The notes below the pieces were generated by a model. That model had not been told where the DNA came from. It saw nothing but the letters and a program-made list of their open reading frames with translations, and did not search any database. Made by a program: the position numbers and the translations under genes. Of a DNA stretch of 8,140 bases, positions 4,415 through 8,140 are shown piece by piece (within the stretch, counting starts at the first letter, position 1; every line of letters begins with the position of its first letter). Source of the stretch: Candidatus Bathyarchaeota archaeon (GTDB lineage Archaea; Thermoproteota; CALKCG01; B24; JAGTQN01); contig JAGTQN010000039.1 of the NCBI GenBank assembly GCA_018396395.1, forward strand, positions 1 to 8,140, read 5' to 3'.

Positions 4415-5425
4415 CTAAGCCCTACTGAGATCCCTGAGGAAGCTTCGGATCCTAGGTCCCTTAAAGGCTTCAGGGTTTACTGGATAAAGGGGCCTTTCAC
4501 CCCTCAAAACCCTTACAACATCTTCGGCTACCGTGACGGCCATTTTCCTAAGGGCTTCCCTTGTATGGGCGGCCATATGAGGAGTCACGATAACATTCTC
4601 CATTTTTATGAGGGGATTTCCAGGATCAGGGGGTTCCTTCTCCAGAACGTCTAGGGCGGCACCAGCCAAATGTCCGCTTAAAAGGGCCTCCAGCAAGGCT
4701 CCCTCATCCACAATGCCCCCCCTGGATGTGTTAATAAGGAAGGCACCCTTCTTCATGATACCCAGTTCATGCCTTCCTAAGATTCCTCTAGTCTCTTCTG
4801 TGAGGGGGACATGGATGCTCACGAAATCCGAGGAACGAAGTAACGTATCTAAATCTACAAGCTCGGCTCCAAGGCTTTTAGCCCTCTCCTCGGAAGTGTA
4901 GGGATCATAAGCCAAAATTCGCATCCCGAAGCCCCCAGCCCTCTTGGCGACAGCCCCTCCTATCCTACCAAGCCCTATAATGCCCAAGGTCTTCCCAGCC
5001 ACATCTGTGCCTATCAACTCGTACCTAAGCTTCCAGCTGCCGCCTTGCTTCAGAGCCCTATCCGCTTCAGCGATCCGCTTGGCAAGGGCTATCATCAAGC
5101 CCATGGTATGGTCTGCAACGGCATCAGTGTTGGCAAAGGGCGTATAAACCACGGGAATGCCACGCTCCGTGGCCGCCTTAATATCTATGTTGTCAAAGCC
5201 CACGCCATGCTTTCCTATGACCTTGAGCCTAGGGGCAGAATCCATAATGGTAGCTGTTATGGAACCAAAGGCCCTTACGATTACGGCATCCGCCTCCCTG
5301 ATCTCCTTAGCGAGAATTTCCTGAGTCGTCCCTGGGGACCATCGAATTTCCGCTATTTCCTCAAGGAGCCGAATTCCCGCTTTGTCGATCTTCTCTAAGA
5401 GAAGGACTTGGAAGGGCCTTCCCAT
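4415..5425 (-). CDS. D-isomer-specific 2-hydroxyacid dehydrogenase, D-3-phosphoglycerate dehydrogenase-like (336 aa)
   Basis: NAD-dependent cytosolic oxidoreductase interconverting a D-2-hydroxyacid and the 2-oxoacid. The substrate-binding domain includes GKHGVGFDNIDIKAATERGI (71-90), the signature of the phosphoglycerate dehydrogenase group. The Rossmann domain has GLGRIG (151-156) and the NAD-selecting Asp in AYDP (D174). The catalytic residues are all there: R235 in NTSRGG, E264 in EKEPPDP and H283 in TPHMAAH. At 336 aa it lacks a C-terminal ACT domain, as in short archaeal SerA-type enzymes, so serine feedback through ACT is not expected. 3-phosphoglycerate (serine biosynthesis) is the best guess. 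Glyoxylate, hydroxypyruvate or another hydroxyacid is possible, and the neighbours do not help since no serine pathway gene is nearby. The ATG at 5425 is preceded by a TATA-like element; the gene diverges from the aminopeptidase gene. Confidence 0.93.
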   Translation of the reverse strand: MGRPFQVLLLEKIDKAGIRLLEEIAEIRWSPGTTQEILAKEIREADAVIVRAFGSITATIMDSAPRLKVIGKHGVGFDNIDIKAATERGIPVVYTPFANTDAVADHTMGLMIALAKRIAEADRALKQGGSWKLRYELIGTDVAGKTLGIIGLGRIGGAVAKRAGGFGMRILAYDPYTSEERAKSLGAELVDLDTLLRSSDFVSIHVPLTEETRGILGRHELGIMKKGAFLINTSRGGIVDEGALLEALLSGHLAGAALDVLEKEPPDPGNPLIKMENVIVTPHMAAHTREALRKMAVTVAEDVVRVLRGERPLYPVNPEAFKGPRIRSFLRDLSRA

Positions 5426-5455
5426 AGGTTATCCCACAGGGATGGGTTTGAAGGA

Positions 5456-5466
5456 ACATTTAACTT
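5456..5466 (-). promoter_or_regulatory. TATA-like element for the dehydrogenase gene
   Basis: On the minus strand AAGTTAAATGT is centred about 36 nt upstream of the ATG, predicting a 5' leader of roughly 10 nt. Sequence match is moderate. Confidence 0.4.
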
Positions 5467-5576
5467 TTCTTTCCGTTCCCTTCCTTTTCTTTTAGTTCGA
5501 TTCTATTCGATTTGATTCATCCGTCTCCACAGCTTCAGGGACTCGGAAGGGTGGGAAACCTAGAATCCATGAAAGG

Positions 5577-5586
5577 ATAAATTTAT
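5577..5586 (+). promoter_or_regulatory. TATA box for methionine aminopeptidase, palindromic
   Basis: ATAAATTTAT, a perfect 10-bp palindrome, is centred about 36 nt upstream of the ATG at 5618, predicting a leader of about 10 nt that contains GGCGG, a weak Shine-Dalgarno candidate. AAAGG just upstream could act as the BRE. Confidence 0.5.
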
Positions 5587-5617
5587 CGCTGTAAAGAAGC
5601 CCTTTAGGCGGATTCCT

Positions 5618-6532
5618 ATGGATGATGAGGCGCTGGAGGGTTATCTCAAAGCCGGAAGGGTCGCTGCCACGATCCTCAAGGATGCCGAAAAAATCGTCAA
5701 GGAAGGAATTCGCCTCTTGAATATCTGCGAGACATTCGAGAAGCGGATCCTCGAAGCCGGATGCAAACCCGCCTTTCCCTGCAATATATGCATTAACGAG
5801 GTTGCAGCCCACTATACGCCAGGTCCTTCGGATGAGGATGCCGTCGTTCCTTCCAATGCCTTGGTTAAAGTGGACATAGGGGTTCATGTGAACGGTTTCA
5901 TCGCCGACACAGCTAGGACCATCGTCTTGGACGAAGGGCTGAAAAGCCTTGCCTCCGCAGCTGAGGATGCCCTTAGGAAGGCTTTAAAGGTGGTGGGTCC
6001 TGGCATTCCAGTGGGCAAGGTGGGCCTTGCTGTGGAGAAGGCCGTCAAGGAAAGGGGCTTCAAGCCCATATGGAATCTCGTGGGGCATCAGATCGCCAGG
6101 TATTCGCTTCATATGGGAACCTCCATCCCCAATGTTGGTAGCTCTGATGGTGGTAGGTTCGAGGTAAACGGCGTTTACGCCATAGAACCCTTTGTAACCT
6201 TTCAAGAGGCTGCAGGGGAGGTTTCATCCCTAGGGGAAGCCCGCATCTACCGATGCGTCCGCTACAGGAAGGGGAGGGGCAGCGAGGGAAGGGAGGCTTT
6301 GCTCTCTAAGATATGGGAAAACTATCGGACCCTTCCCTTCGCTGAAAGGTGGCTTCAGGGGCTTTTGGAGGCGCCTAGGGAGAGGCTTTGGAGCCTATGG
6401 AATGAGATCAAGGCTTCAGGCTTCGTGAAGGGCTATCCCATCCTTGTCGAGAGGACACGAAGGCCCGTCGCCCAGGCTGAGCATACGGTCCTCGTTACTC
6501 AGGAGGGGTGCCTCATCCTCACGGAGCTTTAG
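5618..6532 (+). CDS. map: Type II methionine aminopeptidase (304 aa)
   Basis: Removes the initiator methionine from nascent proteins; an essential dinuclear-metal cytosolic enzyme. The pita-bread fold is complete and all known residues are present: H65 in AAHYTPGP (substrate-binding His), metal ligands D86 (VDIGVHVNG), D97 (GFIADTART), H157 (VGHQIARY), E190 (YAIEPFVT) and E288 (AEHTVLVT), plus H165 in LHMGTSIPN. Between about 200 and 275 there is the helical insertion that marks type II enzymes (archaea and eukaryotes). The length matches archaeal family members (about 295-305 aa), with no N-terminal extension. The ATG at 5618 is supported by the TATA box and by family length. Its stop codon TAG (6530-6532) interlocks with the TAA (6531-6529) of the convergent zinc-ribbon gene, so any mRNA 3' end must run antisense into that gene. 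Confidence 0.96.
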   Translation: MDDEALEGYLKAGRVAATILKDAEKIVKEGIRLLNICETFEKRILEAGCKPAFPCNICINEVAAHYTPGPSDEDAVVPSNALVKVDIGVHVNGFIADTARTIVLDEGLKSLASAAEDALRKALKVVGPGIPVGKVGLAVEKAVKERGFKPIWNLVGHQIARYSLHMGTSIPNVGSSDGGRFEVNGVYAIEPFVTFQEAAGEVSSLGEARIYRCVRYRKGRGSEGREALLSKIWENYRTLPFAERWLQGLLEAPRERLWSLWNEIKASGFVKGYPILVERTRRPVAQAEHTVLVTQEGCLILTEL

Positions 6533-6984
6533 GGCTTCTGCTCAGCTTCGGCGTATATGCTCGTTATGAGCATGCTCTGGGAGCACTTAGGGCAACCCTC
6601 TGCCCTTTTCAGAACATAGTCTCCCTTTTGGAAGGACCTTATGTTCTTGAAGCCGCACTGGAGGCACTCAACCATCGTGAAGACCGAGGGGACCTTCTTG
6701 GCGGCTCTCAACCTCGCATTCTTCAGGTGCATAAGAAAATAGCTGCTTAAGATGAGTCCCATGAGGCTGAAGATGAGGTAAGAGAAGCTTACGGGAAGGT
6801 CTCCCTGGACATAGGCCGTCATGGACCTGTATATGAGGAAGATGGAAAAGAATAGGAGGATTAGAGCTAGAATGATGAAGGTCATCAAGGAGCCGAGGCC
6901 GAGGGTTCTTCCCCTTTCCTCCAAATAATTCTGTCTCCCTCCCTTTCCTTTCTTACCTTCTTCCTTATCTTCCCCTTCTTTCAT
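6529..6984 (-). CDS. Two-helix membrane protein with C-terminal zinc ribbon (151 aa)
   Basis: Residues 1-30 are highly charged (Lys, Glu, Gly). They are followed by two membrane helices (about 34-53 and 66-85) with a short loop, then a soluble tail with a zinc ribbon: C107 and C110 in ECLQCGF, C131 and C134 in GCPKC, and a conserved-looking FQKGDYVLK stretch between them. Both ends are probably cytosolic, since the first is very charged and the ribbon needs a reducing site. It starts 6 nt after the DUF1512 stop, with AAGGAG immediately before the ATG, so the two genes form an operon and are likely coupled. AAGGAG with no spacing is unusual; coupling may make it unimportant. The function is unknown; a structural or adaptor partner of DUF1512 in the membrane is an inference from the linkage. 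Confidence 0.85.
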   Translation of the reverse strand: MKEGEDKEEGKKGKGGRQNYLEERGRTLGLGSLMTFIILALILLFFSIFLIYRSMTAYVQGDLPVSFSYLIFSLMGLILSSYFLMHLKNARLRAAKKVPSVFTMVECLQCGFKNIRSFQKGDYVLKRAEGCPKCSQSMLITSIYAEAEQKP

Positions 6985-6990
6985 CTCCTT

Positions 6991-8140
6991 TTACTGCCCA
7001 ATGCCTATGGTGTTACCGACGCCTACGAGGATGACGGATTCTCCCTCCCTCGTCCTCTCTCTTATAAGGCGTCTAACGCGATTCACGGCCTCCTCAACTC
7101 CAGCATAGATCTCCTTCTTCATGGGAGCTATGACATCCTGGAGGGACTCCTTTATTATAATCGCGTAGACAGGGACCCCAAACTTCGTAGCAGTTTCCTC
7201 GATCTTGAACCTATCGACTCCTATGCCCCCTATGGCTGCCCCAATTCCCTCCGATACGCCCCCAGTTTCCTCACCCTCAAGCTTCATTCCAGCATCAACC
7301 ATGATGACGAGGGAGATTCTCCCCATGTTCTCCTCGAGGATCTTCGTAAGGGCTTCCCCTATCTTACCCACATTGGCTCCAGGGCCTTCTGCCTTCAGGA
7401 CGATGAGCCTCCTTCCTTCAAAGGAAAGCTCAGAGGCAACTGTATCCTTAGCTATTACCCACTTCTCCGTGCCGTACATGAACTTGGCGGCCACGAGGCT
7501 TCCAGCCCCATCTCCGATGGGCTGTCCCAGCTGGAAGGCCTGCATACCCGAAGCGTAAGCCTCGGCCTCCTGAATGATCTGGGGGAGCTGGGCCTCCAGC
7601 TGGTAGATGATGAAAATACTCATCGTCTTCTTACCGAAGAGGTAGAAATGCCTGACGATGCGATAGATCGTATTGAGGGCTAAGCCAACCTCAGCCAGGT
7701 TTTCGAGGTTGACGACTTGGGTCCTATCGGCCTTAGGGGCTAGGGCGCCTACTTCAGCCCTAAGCCTTTCGTCATGAAGATTCATGAAATGCTCGATCTT
7801 GGCTACGATTCCATAGGGATCCAGGTTTGTGGGCTGGATCCAGAAGTACTCGAGGAGCCTGTCAACCTCTGGGGTGGGATCCCTACTAGAGTCCCCGAAG
7901 GACCTGATGGTTTCGATGAGGGCCCTTCGGGCATTGTCCCTAAGGACCTTAAGGCGTCGGAGGGAGACATCTATATTTCGGAGCATAATAATGGCTTGGA
8001 TCCTCTGTCCATAGAGCATCGTTATCGCAAACATAAGGATGAAGATGAATTGGAGGATGGATCCTAGAATATCCCCCTGTTGATTCGAGGAGCCTATCTG
8101 GCCTAGGAGGGCCTCTAATATCCCTGAAAAAGGTGGGGGC
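6991..8140 (-). CDS. DUF1512 family archaeal membrane protein (5' end outside window)
   Basis: The open frame continues from the stop (6993-6991) to the right edge, giving 382 visible residues. The internal ATG at 8034 is not the start, because 35 codons before it are open and encode PPPFSGILEALLGQIG and then the first half of a membrane helix (LGSILQFIFILMFAITMLYG, visible residues 25-44). After the helix come GQRIQAIIMLRNIDVSLRRL, a helical region, and a C-terminal alpha/beta domain with GPGANVGKIGEAL, VIMVDAGMKLEGE, GAAIGGIGVDRFKIE, FGVPVYAIIIKES and a final VGVGNTIGIGQ. This order and these glycine-rich motifs match DUF1512, an archaea-only family of unknown function. The visible length is close to the family's usual size, so only a few N-terminal residues are probably missing. 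First gene of a minus-strand operon with the zinc-ribbon membrane protein; its promoter is beyond the window. Confidence 0.88.
   Translation of the reverse strand, partial: PPPFSGILEALLGQIGSSNQQGDILGSILQFIFILMFAITMLYGQRIQAIIMLRNIDVSLRRLKVLRDNARRALIETIRSFGDSSRDPTPEVDRLLEYFWIQPTNLDPYGIVAKIEHFMNLHDERLRAEVGALAPKADRTQVVNLENLAEVGLALNTIYRIVRHFYLFGKKTMSIFIIYQLEAQLPQIIQEAEAYASGMQAFQLGQPIGDGAGSLVAAKFMYGTEKWVIAKDTVASELSFEGRRLIVLKAEGPGANVGKIGEALTKILEENMGRISLVIMVDAGMKLEGEETGGVSEGIGAAIGGIGVDRFKIEETATKFGVPVYAIIIKESLQDVIAPMKKEIYAGVEEAVNRVRRLIRERTREGESVILVGVGNTIGIGQ

Noticed and set aside
6991..8034. ATG at 8034 as the start of the DUF1512 gene.
   Set aside because: The frame is open upstream to the window edge and this start would cut the N-terminal membrane helix in half.

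Overview
The window looks like a chromosomal segment of a thermophilic archaeon, most likely of the Thermoproteota/TACK group. The evidence is an archaeal type II methionine aminopeptidase, a DUF1512-type membrane protein known only from archaea, an archaeal coiled-coil protein of the DUF3782 (PD-(D/E)XK-like) type, many AGG/AGA arginine codons, and TATA-like boxes about 25-36 nt upstream of starts with little or no Shine-Dalgarno sequence. The exact lineage cannot be fixed from the sequence alone.

Left part (1-3735) is an accessory region that is mostly decayed. It opens with the 5' part of a coiled-coil gene on the minus strand (1-228, TTG start) whose 63-bp tandem repeat runs to the window edge. 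A small plus-strand ORF (328-471) with its own TATA box diverges from it. From about 560 to 1734 there is a run of broken plus-strand genes: a short unidentified remnant (564-665), a membrane protein remnant with the ending seen in holin-like viral proteins (767-1039), a remnant of a small helical protein (1130-1386) preceded by a well-placed TATA box, and a remnant of a terminase large subunit-like ATPase (1401-1734) with a Walker A motif split over three reading frames. I read this as a dead virus-type packaging cassette. It is cut off by a minus-strand transposon unit (about 1735-3080): an apparently intact TnpB (382 aa, all RuvC and zinc residues present) preceded by, and overlapping, a frameshifted MerR/IS607-type helix-turn-helix ORF that lacks any serine recombinase domain. 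Another frameshifted remnant lies at 3243-3564. The gap 472-766 holds only a perfect 18-bp tandem duplication and the 564-665 remnant. The gap 3565-3735 holds small GC hairpins and the promoter of the next gene.

Right part (3736-8140) is dense, intact, core-type sequence. It contains a helical protein of unknown function (3736-4242, plus), a D-isomer-specific 2-hydroxyacid dehydrogenase (minus), and methionine aminopeptidase (plus). The dehydrogenase and the aminopeptidase diverge from a 192-bp promoter region. A two-gene minus-strand operon follows: DUF1512 (5' end beyond the window), then 6 nt later a two-helix membrane protein with a C-terminal zinc ribbon. The stop codon of the zinc-ribbon gene interlocks with that of the aminopeptidase. 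The two membrane proteins probably work together, but their role is unknown.

I found no CRISPR array, tRNA, rRNA or recognisable complete defence system.
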